A DNA stretch of 64,000 nt from Siphonodentalium dalli (GCA_032622095.1 CP136062.1:130401282-130465281); one strand, 5' to 3'; counted from the stretch's first letter, positions 48,020-60,972 are shown. Notes: generated by a model from the sequence alone, not told the origin. Numbers and translations: made by a program.

Positions 48020-48489
48020 TAAAAAAAAATCGTGAAACGACCAATTCAGCCCTATGGTAAGCAGCACAAAAACGTCCATGTGGTTTTACTCTGTAGTTTT
48101 GTGGAACAACATTCCGCGCTTGTTGGGATTGGAACCAGCTTCGTCGTCGCTGTGCGGTTTATGATGGCCTGACACAATATGAACCTTATCGACTGACCGG
48201 GTCCTCTTGACACGATATATATACGTGCCCCTGTATCTTGAAATTTGGATCGATTAGCAAGGCCGTACATGAGGCAGTATTGATTGACAAGGCCGTACCT
48301 GAGGCAGTAATCGAGTAATTGATGGAAATGCAATGGTACTCTCATGCTGCGTCTTGAGGCCACCACATCCATCAACAAATTACAATGCATACCTATACAT
48401 CAATAATTCAGTAGCTATGCGACACACGTGTCTTGATTCACGACGAGACGAGTTCCATCTAAAAGGCGCCTTTCGCATAATTAAGTACG
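48020..48489. other. Unannotated stretch
   Basis: A small tandem of GGCCGTAC(A/C)TGAGGCAGTA occurs at 48261-48310. The 112-codon minus-strand frame over it has the matching internal duplication and no known motif. Confidence 0.35.
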
Positions 48490-48740
48490 ACATTCCACTC
48501 CTTAACCACAGCAAAATTATGGGTAACTTTTCAGGATTTAGTCGGAAATATGGCTTGTTGCCATTCATCGGAAACCTCTCAATGAGAGCTTTCCGATGAA
48601 TGGCAACAAACCATATTTCCTTTCAGATGAATGGCAACAAGTCATATTTCCATATTTCCGACTAAATCCTGAAAAGTTACCCATAATTCTGCTGTGGTTA
48701 AGGAGTCGATTATTTAGGGCATTACTGTAATTATTACGTA
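48490..48740. mobile_element. Palindromic element (family also at 61745-61880)
   Basis: The left arm (CCTTAACCACAGCAAAATTA, GTAACTTTTCAGGATTTAGT, GGAAATATGGCTTGTTGCC) is inverted on the right, with one terminal motif duplicated near 48625. The centre is GAAACCTCTCAATGAGAGCTTTC. The right arm alone recurs at 61745-61880 with the same edge GGTTAAGGAGTCGAT and ATTTAGGGCATTACTGTA. Confidence 0.75.
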
Positions 48741-50539
48741 TAGGGTACTATACTTCATTATAATTTGTGTTCTTTCTATTCGTTGTCGATTTCGCATATT
48801 CGTTGTTACGATTATGGTTTCGGATAACTCACAAATACATCATATAGTAATAAGTTCGCGATCGTTCCCTAGCTCCTCGATATTGGAGATGATTCTGAGA
48901 TTATGTCCTTAAATTGTGGTCGCCATGTGACCTTAATTTTTACCTATTAGTGGTAATCAAATCGTTCGTCGTCGTGAAACGCGAGAATCTTGCCAAACAC
49001 AAAGCGATAGGCTATGACCTGATAACAACATAATTACTAGAGTGACAAGCAGGATTGTCTCACAAACTGACTCGTGGTCGTCAATTCTGCGAAAAGGTTT
49101 TTTGGACCGTCGAAAAATTTAAAACTACAATTAGCTATTCGTGATCTTTATATGTCGTAGTTCATTATGCGAAAGGTGCGTCTAATATCGTCAAGGGGGT
49201 AAAATTATTACAGCAGTTCATAGATCGAATAAGGCAATCATTTATCCAAAACATTAACTCGTGTTATATGGTCATTATGTTCAGCTTACATCAATGTCAG
49301 AAGTTGAATTGTATGTACCCACACACAATTCGTGCCCAGAGTTATACATGCATACACTCATTATAAAGATTGGAAGCCATGGCGGTCATGGTTGTGGTGA
49401 CGGTAATTATAACTTGTACCCCAATCCCTTTGATAATTCATACTAACATATGTTGAAAGAAAGACGGTAATAAGAGTGATCCACAATGCTATGTATCCTA
49501 AGTTGTGCTTGTGTCTATCTGGCGTGAACATCACGTTGTTTTGACTCCACAGACAGGCTCGAGGCAAAATGCGAATATGCAGTATAATGGACAAGGCAAC
49601 GAGTCAACAAAGCCACCAAGTTCCCATTTGCAGGGCAAACGCCAGTGAAAGCCCTGCGCGGACGCATTAACGAGAGCCATTCGCTAATATGAAGTTAGTG
49701 GATGTGGATTCCTGGACTAAGTATCCTATGAAGTTCAACTGGTACGCGGCTGTTAATTATATTAGCTGTATACATCGCCGTGCCACGATTGGCAGCACGC
49801 ACACCTCTCATTGGTATCTCTGCCAGTAGCAAGTGAAGGAGAATGCTCGTCGTGTGACAAAATCTTCTCTTAAATAGGAGACACGGTGTATATAGCGTCA
49901 GCTTCCGCGTCATATGGGCGACGTACGCTACCGAGAGGATTCAATATAGTGCCCACTCACCATCTGAAGAAAAAATAAACCTGCGAAACTAATTCCCTAG
50001 CTCGGGAAATTTCTAATGAAATCCGTCGTCACATGTCTTGTTGGTTGAAGTCACGCAATCAACTTGGGATTTCTCTTTGATCAGTCTATTATTCCACAGG
50101 CCCGACTGTTTACGATGACAACACGAGCTCCCGTTTTGCACACGCAATATCAGGAATATTACGGTTCAATACAATGTTATTTACTCAAACTACAAATTTG
50201 GTTCCTTTTCATCCACATGTGTTTATATATTAAAGGGTCAGAATGATACATGTATGTGGATATACGCATGGGCGACGAACAAATGTTGCCCATCTGTTTG
50301 TGTACAGTATATAGTTTGATCAAAACTGAATCACATATTTAACAATGAACGTAGTTTGATTTGCATTATGTGTATTATATTCCAATTCAAAAATTGTCGT
50401 GATCTATATTTCATATCTGAATAATATATACAAGAAATGATTGCATTCTGGAACTGCCACACACACTCTCTCGGAAGTTATACACAAACTTACGCAACAA
50501 CATCAGAAATTATAGCACACAATCGCTAACATTACGTAT
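48741..50539. other. Unannotated stretch
   Basis: No supported gene or repeat over about 1.8 kb. Confidence 0.45.
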
Positions 50540-50547
50540 AGTGCTAG

Positions 50548-50929
50548 TAGGGCTGTAACTATGTACATATACTTTGTCACGATACGATACGATACGAATC
50601 ACGATATATGATCAACGATACGATACATATCACGATACACTAAATTAGTTGTCTCAAATGAATACGACCTAAATTATCAGAACAAACATGTTTGTAATTG
50701 GAGATGGAGTTCATGTTAAACTAAAATGCAGTTGGATAGTTAGCTATATGAGTCAAATACACATAATAAACATGTATACTTGAGAGAACATTGCAAGTGC
50801 TGCTCTTGGGCACATGCCCAACTTCAGAAATTATTTGATTTCCCGTATCGCGATACACATGACAGATACGTGTATCGTTTGAAAGTATATCGCGATACAC
50901 TGAATTCCCGATGAATCGTTACAGCATTA
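50548..50929. mobile_element. hAT-like MITE
   Basis: A 382-bp element bounded by 8-bp direct repeats AGTGCTAG (50540-50547, 50930-50937). Terminal inverted repeats are TAGGGCTGTAAC and TAATGCTGTAAC. An 8-bp target duplication is typical of hAT elements. The subterminal ACGATACGATACG runs near both ends resemble the repeated subterminal motifs of that superfamily. No transposase is present. Confidence 0.8.
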
Positions 50930-50937
50930 AGTGCTAG

Positions 50938-53192
50938 CACTGCAAAATGTATGTTCTCGCGTAAACATCTACATAGAAAATAGTGATTAGGACCGCAGCG
51001 ATTGATGCCGTCGAAGAGATCGAAGAATGTTTTCATTTGTTAAAATGCGACGATAATCTTGTCAGATTTAAGTCTCTAGAATTCCCGTTCAGAACCTGTT
51101 TTTGTATTGATGGAATTCCCTTCGTTTCATTGGTCACGTCTCAGACCAGGCGCTATTTCATTGATTAAGGACGTAACAGCTCATTGCAAGGCGGAATCCA
51201 GGCTCTTCAAAAAGCTGATGACAATTGCATCTACCGCTTCATGGTCGGTTATCGCAACCTAGGAGACATTATCTTCGAGTTTTATTCAGCCAATGAAATG
51301 ATTATTTGTTCGCATCCTGTTGTTTTGATAACTACTATAAAATACTATGATTCTCAAAAATATGTACTGCACCAGTCAAGCGCTCATTTGAAACAATTTA
51401 TTACGTCATCTTGGGAAAGCCCCATCGTTCTATAAATATGATCTGAATAAAATGCCGTCTCAGTGCGTGTTGACATTTTTTGATAGAGCATGCATATCAT
51501 ATATATACATTTAGTTAGATAAGGTTTGCGGTTCACCATACTGAGAGTGATCCAGTTAGAAAAAATAGAACATTTAGACATCATGATCCCGAATCAGCAC
51601 ATTCGTATATCCGTATATCCCATGAATAAGTATAGTTTTTAGTTTATCGAATGTTGTGACTCGCGGACAAAATTAGGAGGATAATCATTGCATTTAAAAT
51701 ATAGCATAACACGATATGTAGATCAACTTTCAAACCAGAACTATCCAAGACAGTGTCGTTATTTGTAGTGATTATTGTCTGGAAATATTTTGGCAAATTT
51801 GCGTTGGTCGTTTTGGTTCAATTTACTTCGGAAGAATCACACTGATTTGGATCTTCGTTAACATTCACACAGACAGTGTTGAAATATATCCGATAACCGA
51901 GTCATTGCTTGTTCCTGAAAGATAATTCTTTACTCCTAATATCCATGAGTTAAAACAGATTCGCTGAAACATATATTAATAGTTGTAAAAATGTTCTCTA
52001 TAATAGATAACGAGATTACAAATTTAAGAATTACGTTGTCGTATATCAGCTCCTGTGTAGATTTAACCGAATTCGAAGTCCGGGTCTGTGTTGTGTGATA
52101 TGTTGTGACTGCTGATGTAATAACACTTGGCGCAATGATATCTTGCAGCGGCTGCACCTTCGGAGATGATTTTTCTAAATGCCGAATAAATATTTGTGTG
52201 TTATCTGTTCATTTTGGGATTGGTGTGTTAACATAAACATAAATTGGCTTTATCTCGCCAATCGTTTAGCGGTATCTATGCATATGTTCCTGTTTTCATT
52301 GCTAAATATGTTTGGTCTACGAGCCAGAATTAAATGTCAAGTTACAAACTAAAAATAAGGATTGATAAACGTAAACAGTTGTTTGCTCAGTAGTCAAATC
52401 TTCTGGATAATACAAATGCCCTTCAATACATTCGACCATACATATACCTGACTGGATTTCGTCCTCAGATTTTAAAGTATATTGAAATGATCTATTCTCA
52501 ATTGGATGTCATATCTTAAATATATAGCTTACTTTATGCATATAGCGACATAAAGCAATAATGATTCCCATTTATTGATTGAAGGGTTTGCAGATAAGCC
52601 ACACAATTAAATGACTGGGAACAACAAATTGACCACATATCGGCGATTACTCGTTTGTCAAATGGCTAATCTCTTCAAATGGTCCTAAACGACTAGTATT
52701 TGGTAAACACCTCAACACTATCAACCAAGTCAGTGACTGTAGTGGTCCATATGCCAACAAGAGAATCGTTGGGCCGTTGTTTTTATAAAATCAGGTGAAT
52801 TCAACTTTGAAAAAGGGCCTTAAATCGTGTAAAAATAATTGGACGGAACCCGAACCGTACTTTGTCTTTATTTTTGGCTTATCAGAAACATAGACATCAG
52901 CTGTGGTTCTGACTACATAATCCAAACTAAATGTTTCGATCGGAAACAAAACGTTATCAACATCAGGCAAATTGTAAGTCGAAAAAGGGCAGTGACTCCA
53001 GTACATATCATTCATATCATATCATACATATATACCGAACATTATTCTCTGCAGTTCCGAAAATGTAGCAAATTGTGACTCACTTGGATATTAAACGTGT
53101 CAGTTAATCACATGGTCAATCGTGTGATTGACCGGCAGATATGGTTTCTATTTACGGAAGAGGCTATTTCCTCAATGCGAAAATGGCCGAAT
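50938..53192. other. Unannotated stretch, one possible exon
   Basis: No recognised repeat. The minus-strand frame 52791-53015 has a protein-like composition (see findings), but splice sites and homology are unproven. Confidence 0.35.
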
Positions 53193-53335
53193 GATCAAAT
53201 CGTATGTGATCTCTTTCACGTTTACAATTTTAGTAAAGAAAAGGTTAGTAATACAGCGCTGAGTGGCTGTGTGTATACATAATCACTTTAGGCTGCTATA
53301 GCTACAATGTACGGAAAATATAACGCGATCGCCCT
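53193..53335. repeat. Dispersed repeat, copy 1
   Basis: Matches 57743-57880 in the same orientation: GATCTCTTTCA(C/A)GTTTA, TTTTAGTAAAGAAA, GGTTAGTAA, AAAATATAACGCGATC. Unknown class. Confidence 0.7.
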
Positions 53336-54042
53336 TATTTCGGCCAATTTGGCCGGTTACTTCATGTGAGTTTTTCATCTGACGTGTGTGTCGGAATAAT
53401 GATATGGAGGATTTATGTAAATGTTAGCCCAAACTACATTTCCAAGTAACGATGGTTTTGTTGTTTATTTTGAGGAATAATACCGCGTCAGATGAATTCA
53501 GCCCAAATATGTTAACAGTTGTCGTGTAAAACATTCGGCAGTAAGTTAGCGTTATTTAGTATTTGTGGATGTCCTTTAACATGGGGAAAATAGACTACTG
53601 CGCTTGAACGAGCATGTGAATTGTCGTTTTTAATGTATAGCAACTTTATAATCAATAACAGAGGCATTCTCTGTCAAATAAGGTCGCTCTATTTACGATA
53701 CCAATTGGGGAACTTTGTAAATTAAATTACGCGTAAACTTAACCTGCTGCAAATAGAAAAGGTGTCGGAATCGGCGTACTCGCCCCAGGGCTAACTCGCT
53801 CCAATGGCGCGTGCCAACTCGGAATAAAAGGCCAACTCGGAATAAAAGATGCATACGGGGTGTTATATGGCGTTTGGTCCGTTGTTTCTCAATGAATATT
53901 ATTGAAATTTGGTGTATATGTCCGGGCTGGGACATGGAATACAACAACGTTTGAATTGTTTTTAAATTTACAAATTTGTTCATTTTGTTCATTTTGTTTT
54001 CGTTCTGAAACACACTATAAAGTGTATATAATATAATAACGA
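53336..54042. other. Unannotated stretch
   Basis: A short doubling of GCCAACTCGGAATAAAAG at 53813-53848. Nothing else is supported. Confidence 0.4.
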
Positions 54043-54340
54043 ACACGAGACATACATAATTTATAAACTGTTAACAAAAGATATCAAATTCAATATATGA
54101 CAAAGATGACTCAGTGGAGTTTATAAAGTGAACATAAAAACATTGAGGTAAGAATCTTTTTAAGGAATGCAACTTTATTTAATGATAATAAACACATAAA
54201 TTAAAATAAAAACATGAGACATACATGATTTATAAACTGTTAACAAAAGATATCAAACTCAATACATGACAAAGATGACTCAGTGAAGTTTATAAAGTGA
54301 ACATAAAAATATTAAGGTAAAAATCTTTTTAAGCATTACT
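54043..54340. repeat. 169-bp tandem duplication
   Basis: Two copies, anchors GAGACATACAT at 54047 and 54216, sharing TTTATAAACTGTTAACAAAA and TGACAAAGATGACTCAGTG. About 95% similar by eye over the aligned part. Confidence 0.85.
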
Positions 54341-55705
54341 AAACCGTTTAGCACAGTCCACTTCACTCATCCGATCATCACTAAACTTCATATTTATCTT
54401 GATATTCATCTATCAGATGAGAGCTATCAAATATTTTTTTAATTTTATAGGAAAAAATGGTCGCCAGCGGCCATATTGCATTTACGTTATATGTTATCGC
54501 GTCATGTCGATATCTAGTATTACTTAGAAATTTCACCTTTCCAGATTCATAATTGCTCCATTGACTGTAACAGATGGAATTATTCCCCTCTTCGGATAGA
54601 GTGTCACTGAAACTTTATTTTGTCAGACTGTCTGTATAGTCACTGATTATATATGGCAATAATCTGTAATAAGATGTAGCACTATTTTATTTTATATTTA
54701 CATGCAGTGCTGTTTTTATACAACAATTCTAATCCCCCCTAGATCATCATGTGATCGACCATACATCGCGCGAGGACCTGGTTGAATTAAGGGGTTTTTT
54801 TTGGAAAACTTCTGTCCTCAAGATAGATTATACTTATGACATTTAATGGCATGTTTCTAACGTGGAGGGTTAGATATGCTTGAGACACCACCACTCTTCA
54901 ATTCACACCAAGTTATCAGCTGTCATATTCGGATATTAGAACCCATAGCCATGATATATGGTTTATTTTGTGTATACTAGTAATATTGTTATTTTCAGTA
55001 CCTTTATATACCAATACTGTGTATAACAATGCATATAAATTAATCCATGTATACATGTATATTGATTCAACGGATTCAGTGGTTTTGTCCATCAGTCTAT
55101 CAAATTTGCGGGGAAAACATGGCCACAACCAGTACACCCTGTTAAATTTCGAATTTGAATCAATTGGCGCACCCTGCAGCCAGCTTTTATTGGAGAACTT
55201 TTTCTCATGTGGATAGTTTGGGTCACCGCTAGATGTGAGCCATGTTTTGTTCTCAAGCTGTCCTTGTGAAGACATCACTGCCAGCGGTGATCTTGAATTT
55301 TACTATTTTTATGGCTAAATAATTTGGTTGATCCTACAGACGACACCCCTTGTCCGATCGTCACCAGATTCCACAATGATCTTCTGGATAACCAGGGTGA
55401 GAGTAATCTAATTTTCCCGAATTTCGTTAAAAAACATTACCACAGGCAGCAATTTGGTATCTTACTGTTTGATCCTCTTTTGCGTGACTGAATTGTTTAG
55501 CAACTGTACAGTCATATCCCTCATCTGATAGTCACCACACTTTATATTGATCTTCGGGCTGACAACTAGATGGGAGCTATCGAATGCTTTGAATTTTTTT
55601 GGAAAACATTGTCGCCAGCAGTCATCTTCTATTTTGGTTTTTATATACATGTATATCTCTTCATTCGGATAGCCAGTATTACGTAGGTACTTCAACTTTC
55701 CGCAT
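54341..55705. repeat. Diverged repeated segments
   Basis: 54360-54545 and 55495-55705 are related: ATGAGAGCTATC/ATGGGAGCTATC, GGAAAA(A/C)AT.GTCGCCAGC, TAGTATTAC(T/G)TAG, CTTTCC. Elements of the same block (GGAAAACATGG, CCAGCGGTGATCTT) appear near 55110 and 55273. This is probably an old tandem or satellite. The 120-codon frame at 54916-55278 lies across it and is not supported as a gene. Confidence 0.5.
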
Positions 55706-55939
55706 TCCTGTCATCATTTGAAATATAAAAATTTACCTGATACCATGCACCCTTCAAAATTTGTTTCGTCGTATCTATTTTAATGACCCGTATGGTAATA
55801 TTGATACAGATATATTTGTCAAACATTTCTTTGTACAATATACAGGTATTTAGTTTGTAACTAAATCTAGAAATATATAATAGTAGCTGGTGGACCCTAC
55901 TTCGTCCGGGATGTTCCCCTCTGATTTTCGGAGAATTGC
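55706..55939. other. Spacer
   Basis: No supported feature. Confidence 0.4.
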
Positions 55940-56520
55940 GCGATTTAACCTTGAATTGACCATTTTAAAGGTGAACGTCATGTCTGGTCACGATTTGATC
56001 CGTCCAAAACACTCCCCGGACAAAAGTCACGACAAAAGTACCCGTCGAAATCCGCCCGGCTTTACCCGATTTGACCTTGAATTGACAATTTTGAATGTCA
56101 AGATCAGGTCAGGGTCATAATTTGACCCACCCGAAACACTCCTGGGACAAAAGTAACAGTAGGTATTATATTTCGTTGAAATACTTCCGTTTTACCAGAT
56201 TTGACCTTGAATTGATCTTTTTGAATGTCAAAGTCAGGTCGGGATCAAGATTTGACCCGTCCAAATAGTCCAGAAACATGCCTACATCAGCACGTTCGAG
56301 AACATGGTCCCACGTGAAATTGGACCCGTCCATATTGCTCCCGGGATCGAAGTAGTCCTACACACAAATTTTTAGTCGGATCGGTCAAGGTCCAGAAACA
56401 TGCCTATGAGCGAGGTCAAGTTGACACGTTAAATACCAAATCCGAGTCGGATCAGTCGAGCAGTGTTAGAGTCTATAACACATACACACATGCATTCATG
56501 CATACACACATACATACAGA
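55940..56520. repeat. ~128-bp tandem repeat ending in CATA microsatellite
   Basis: Three units anchored by GATTTGACCTTGAATTGA at 55942, 56068 and 56198 (spacings 126 and 130), each with GATTTGA(T/C)CC and ACAAAAGT. Next comes a shorter doubling (GTCGGATC(G/A)GTC(A/G)AG, CCAGAAACATGCCTA), then a CACATA/CATA microsatellite at 56480-56520. Confidence 0.75.
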
Positions 56521-56621
56521 CAGGTGTTCCAAAATGTATAGTCGATAGCTACAACAATTCTATGGTAGATAGTTCACGGCCGACCTGATGCATGCATCTT
56601 AGTTTACTTGTGCTCTCATGC

Positions 56622-56840
56622 CAGATTGAAATCAAATGAAACGAGATCTTCTCGATAGGGTGATGGAAATATCGAGAAATCTTTCGCTGAGCCGCCAGCA
56701 AACTACATATCGAAAGTGGCGTGAAATACTTTCTTCGTCGTGAAAACCAAATACTCGGTTATTTCGCGCAGTGAACAAACATTTATCTGACGACTAGGCA
56801 ATTTTCTTCGTTCGCGCCAATCTATCCGGGACTCGTAATG
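56622..56840. repeat. Direct repeat, copy 1
   Basis: Same orientation as 57885-58170: GATTGAAATCAAATGAAACG, CTTCGTCGTGAAAACC, AATACTCGGTTATTTCGCG, CTATCCGGGACTCGTAATG. The downstream copy has about 65 extra bases near 58070-58135. Confidence 0.8.
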
Positions 56841-57740
56841 TCTTTAAGTGGCATATACAGTGCGCATAAAAGTATTGAAACTATAGCTATCGACTAATAT
56901 ATAGATTGTGATCCCCGTATAAGCAAATTTGGGGTGGGGCTAAACACCGCCCGGACCAGCGCGGACCAACCCGGACCCCCCCCCCCCCATATGGACTATA
57001 TGAGTGACTGTAAGGCCAATATAAGTGCAGGGGTGTCATGGAAACCCACTCGGGGTCGCTATTAACCCTCAAAATGCCGGCATCGGCGAAAATGTTCGCC
57101 GCGAAATGAAGCTATATAACAGCCCGGACCGCCCCTGCTACGTCCAGGTGTGATTTTAGTATCCATATCTGTGCGAGGGTGTTCATGAAACCCAAATACG
57201 CGCGGAGAGTGGTCAAGGTCAAACGGAAGTGCCGTTTATTAACCCCTAAACTTCCCAGATTCAGCCAGAATTACAAAATTGCGCCCCCAATAAACAAACT
57301 CACAGCCCGGACCCCCTTAATGTCCTCGTACTTCTAATAACTCCTTACATATGTGTTGTGGAACTACCCTCGACTACACTCACGAAGATACAAGGGCGAG
57401 TCGCCCACGAATGCCTGGCAATTAACATACCTGTGCGAGGGTGTTAATGAAACCCAAATACGCAAGGAGAGTGGTCAACGTCAAACGGAAGTCTGAGCAT
57501 AATTTCAGACTGTAAACCAACACGAGTCTTTAATATTCGCCGTAAATTATTTAGGAAACAAAACAAGTTCTCTACCAGTGTTTTTCTTTTCTAGGTTTGG
57601 GCGTCGACCAAAGTTCAGATCCAGATAAAACTTCCGCTTTTGAACGTCGATTCCTATTCACCAAAACCATTAAAATGAGCTCCTATTTTCGACTCCATTC
57701 TACCCAAGTACGTAAAACGTACACTAGGTAGTACGTGTAT
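56841..57740. repeat. Stretch with 65-bp direct repeats
   Basis: GTGCGAGGGTGTT(C/A)ATGAAA and GAGAGTGGTCAA(G/C)GTCAAACG occur at 57172-57232 and 57432-57492. A weaker relative (GGGGTGTCATGGAAACCCA) lies near 57031. A C-run (56977-56988) is also present. No gene is recognised. Confidence 0.65.
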
Positions 57741-57742
57741 GA

Positions 57743-58170
57743 ACAAAACGTATATGATCTCTTTCAAGTTTATCATTTTAGTAAAGAAATGGTTAGTAAC
57801 ACGGCAATAAGCGTCTGTGCGTATATAAAGTATCACGTGATGCAGCTACATATCGCTACGAAAAATATAACGCGATCTCCCTGATTCTCTCATACCTGAT
57901 TGAAATCAAATGAAACGAAACCTCGTCGATAGAATGATAGAAATACCGAGAAATTTGTCGCTGAACCGCCAGCAACTTACAGTATCGAAATTGGCGTGAA
58001 ATGGTTTCTTCGTCGTGAAAACCCAATACTCGGTTATTTCGCGGCAGTGAACAAACGTTTATCTCAATGTAATTGGCTACGGAAATTACGAGATTACGCA
58101 GCCAGTCCCCGGTTGGATGACTGTGGGAAATTTCCTTCCTTCTCGCCACGCTATCCGGGACTCGTAATGG
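57743..58170. repeat. Adjacent copies of two dispersed repeats
   Basis: 57743-57880 matches 53193-53335, and 57885-58170 matches 56622-56840. Here the two join directly, so they may be parts of one longer element whose other copies are partial. The minus-strand 125-codon frame (57856-58233) spans this repeat and shows no known domain. Confidence 0.7.
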
Positions 58171-58774
58171 AATGATAACGGTTCCGTGACAGCGGTGTGT
58201 GTTTAAGCACTGAGGCTGGGCATTTCCCTCCAAGAATTATTGAAATCGTTTTGTTCTTGGCAGAATTGGGAATGAGGAATCGATTGTAATAAGTCAATAA
58301 ACGGATCGGACATAACTGCTATTAAATGGATAAGCCGAAGGACAGACGGCAGCACTGATTGAATGGAATTTCTTGCTTACAGAGAAGAACAAGAAGCTAG
58401 GCGCAGGCAGCGGAACGAACCAGAAACGATATGGATTATCGATGACTCAGGTCGAGTAGAATTGCTCTGAATGATGCACCTCCAATATTCTTAAGACATT
58501 GTTACAGCACATGTACTCTGTCACATTATGTATAAGATTGACACACCACAGCAGTGATATATAGTACATGTTGGTTTTTTGTTTGTGGGTGTTATTTAGA
58601 ATTTTAATTTTCCGATGATTCGTAGAACACCATCACATTCTCGTGCAAGTATAGGTTCAAATTTGATTATGAAATAAGCTCATAGTGACTTGATTGGCGC
58701 AGGCCACAGTGAAAACACTTTAACGCTGATATAGGCTATTATAGAACCAAATGCTCAAATAGTGCCACATCAAA
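58171..58774. other. Stretch with a small exon-like ORF
   Basis: A 35-codon frame at 58361-58468 (plus), MEFLAYREEQEARRRQRN..., follows TTGCTTACAG. It resembles a stretch at 61682-61745 after TTTCTTTCAG (see findings). Nothing else is supported. Confidence 0.35.
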
Positions 58775-58777
58775 TCC

Positions 58778-60150
58778 AGTCGTAAGCAGGGGGGGCCGTA
58801 AAAAAGTTGCGAGACGTGGGGGTGTTTTTTTTACATTGCCATTTTTTTACACCCACCCACCCTTTCTTGCATTTTTTTTCCATAAAATTTTAGACACCCA
58901 CCCCCCAAACCCCAAAACTTTATATTGGTCCCCTCTGTAACGACCAACCGCTCTATATTGGTCCCTTCTTTGAAAGACCAAATTAAATGTTACTTCCTCA
59001 GCTGACTTCCTGTTACAAACATGTGCAAAATTGAACTCTAAGCAATCGAACAAAGGTAGAATATGATGTGATTATATTGGTAAATTTATAACCCAGCCTA
59101 TTCATCTGTGTGAGTAGATGAAACATATGTTGAATCCCCTGGAATGACAACAAAAATAACTAGGGCCAGTGTTAGGGCCTATAATAGAATAAACAATTAC
59201 ACAAAAAAAATTTTTTAGACATCAACCAGCATCAACTAGTAGGCCTAGAGCCTATAGTAATACCAAAAAGGAAAATGTGCATATGAACCAGTGTACGAAT
59301 TAGCTTTTATGTATGCCTGCATGACCACCGACCCGACCTCGCATTACGACTTAGGATTGGCTAGGCCTAAACTAATGTTTAACCCTTTGAGTTTGAACGC
59401 GGATGGTCAATTTAGTGCGAAATCCATATACACGGATGTGCACTTTAGTGACGTGACCGCGTGGAGACGAGGTCACAGTAAGCGTAACGTCATTGTGTTG
59501 GTGTAGGGAAGATAACTCCAATTTGGTCTTCTGTTTACAGTATACCGGCTGTACTCTTGATTTACTATTATATGTCTACCTGTGTCTACTATATATTATT
59601 AACTATACATTATTCTGATACATTATTTCATACATTACACTCATGCATCAGCTAACTGTATGAGTAAAGAGACTGTCATGAAGTATAAGAATTATTGTAA
59701 TATTCTGTCATGAGTTGTTAGCTGATATTTTCAGGCTGCATTAAGTTCACCCTACCCTAGAGCTATCTGAAGTATTTTTTTATTGAACTACACCGTGAAC
59801 TAGACAATTTTCAATATAAAAACTGCCAAGCAAGCTGAAACAGACACAATAAAATAAATTTGCGCGCAAAAAAAATCGATGAAAATTTTGGGACCCATGC
59901 ACCCCCACAATATTCACTATTTTTCCATTTTATATCAACTTATGGGGGTAATTATATCAATATTGAATGTATTAGTGCTTCTCATATTGCAACAAGCCAC
60001 AACATATACACAAATATGTTTAAAACAGTTGAAAATATGTCAATGAAAAAAAAATGCAAAAAAAGTGGTCAAAAACTGTTTCCGCCCCCTACCTCACGTC
60101 TCGTAAAAAAAATTCGCCCCCCCCCCCCCTGTCGTAAGTCGGATTTTTTT
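58778..60150. repeat. Segment between inverted G/C-run repeats
   Basis: 58782-58830 (GTCGTAAGCAGGGGGGGCCG, GAGACGTGGGGGTG) is loosely inverted at 60080-60142 (CCCCCTACCTCACGTCTCGT, CCCCCCTGTCGTAAGTCGG). Related A/C-rich pieces follow inside each end (58840-58915, 59870-59930). The interior has no recognised gene. It may be a diverged element with inverted ends. Confidence 0.45.
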
Positions 60151-60156
60151 TACCCT

Positions 60157-60229
60157 GTGCCAATGCATTCTCTTATATATGCGAGTCGACCATAGGTCGC
60201 CTCGCATATATAAGAGAATGCATTGGCCT
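60157..60229. repeat. Perfect ~73-bp hairpin
   Basis: GCCAATGCATTCTCTTATAT...GCGAG pairs completely with its inverse around a loop containing GACCATAGGTC. Third member of the family at 42113-42283. Confidence 0.9.
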
Positions 60230-60972
60230 AACAATTTTTTACAATTTTAATAATTTGTTCTTGTATTCTTTAACAATTTTATAATTTCACCCATACAGAG
60301 CCCCAGACAAACATGAGCAGACGACACTCTTCTATATGCTTCTATATATGTGTGGGGCTCCATGCAGGGTAATGGATATTTTTTATTTTATGTCCTAAAA
60401 ATTGTAAGAAACATTTATTTAAAAAAATTGTTTTTAACTGTATTTCGATCTCCAAATATGTCCATTTTGAGCTTATGGTCCAGAGGAACAGCTTGAAAGC
60501 ACAGGTACCATGATAACCATACAAGAACACGATCGACCAAAAATAAAACGTTCAGAATAAGCATAAGGTATATTTTAGGATCGCTCTTTGATGTCAGAAA
60601 ATAACACGTGTGAAGTTATTGGCGTCCGGTCGAAATTCAAAACTGCCTCTTGTAAAGTGGAGATCTAGACTCGTCCCTGGCTCATGTGTGAAACACTACG
60701 ATGCTATCGCTCTGTAACGTGCCAGAGATCGGCAGAATGTAGTCCAACTTGGGTCTTTGCACACAACACACAAATTACTTCAGCCAACGAGCTTGAACTA
60801 TTCTATTTTAGTCCCGGTCAGAATTCTGAGCGGAGATCCAAAATGGCGCTGGTCCATACCGGTCTATAATAACGACGCCAAAATCATAGCGATGGCAATG
60901 TTTATAGTCCGGGGACCAGTCAAGTCGAGGTCGGGCCATATATGCATCCCATCAATCAGCATCGGGTATCAA
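60230..60972. other. Unannotated stretch
   Basis: No supported feature. Confidence 0.4.

Noticed and set aside
57856-58233. 125-codon minus-strand frame as a gene
   Set aside because: It lies across repeats duplicated at 56622-56840 and 53193-53335, the frame is not kept in those copies, and no domain is recognised.
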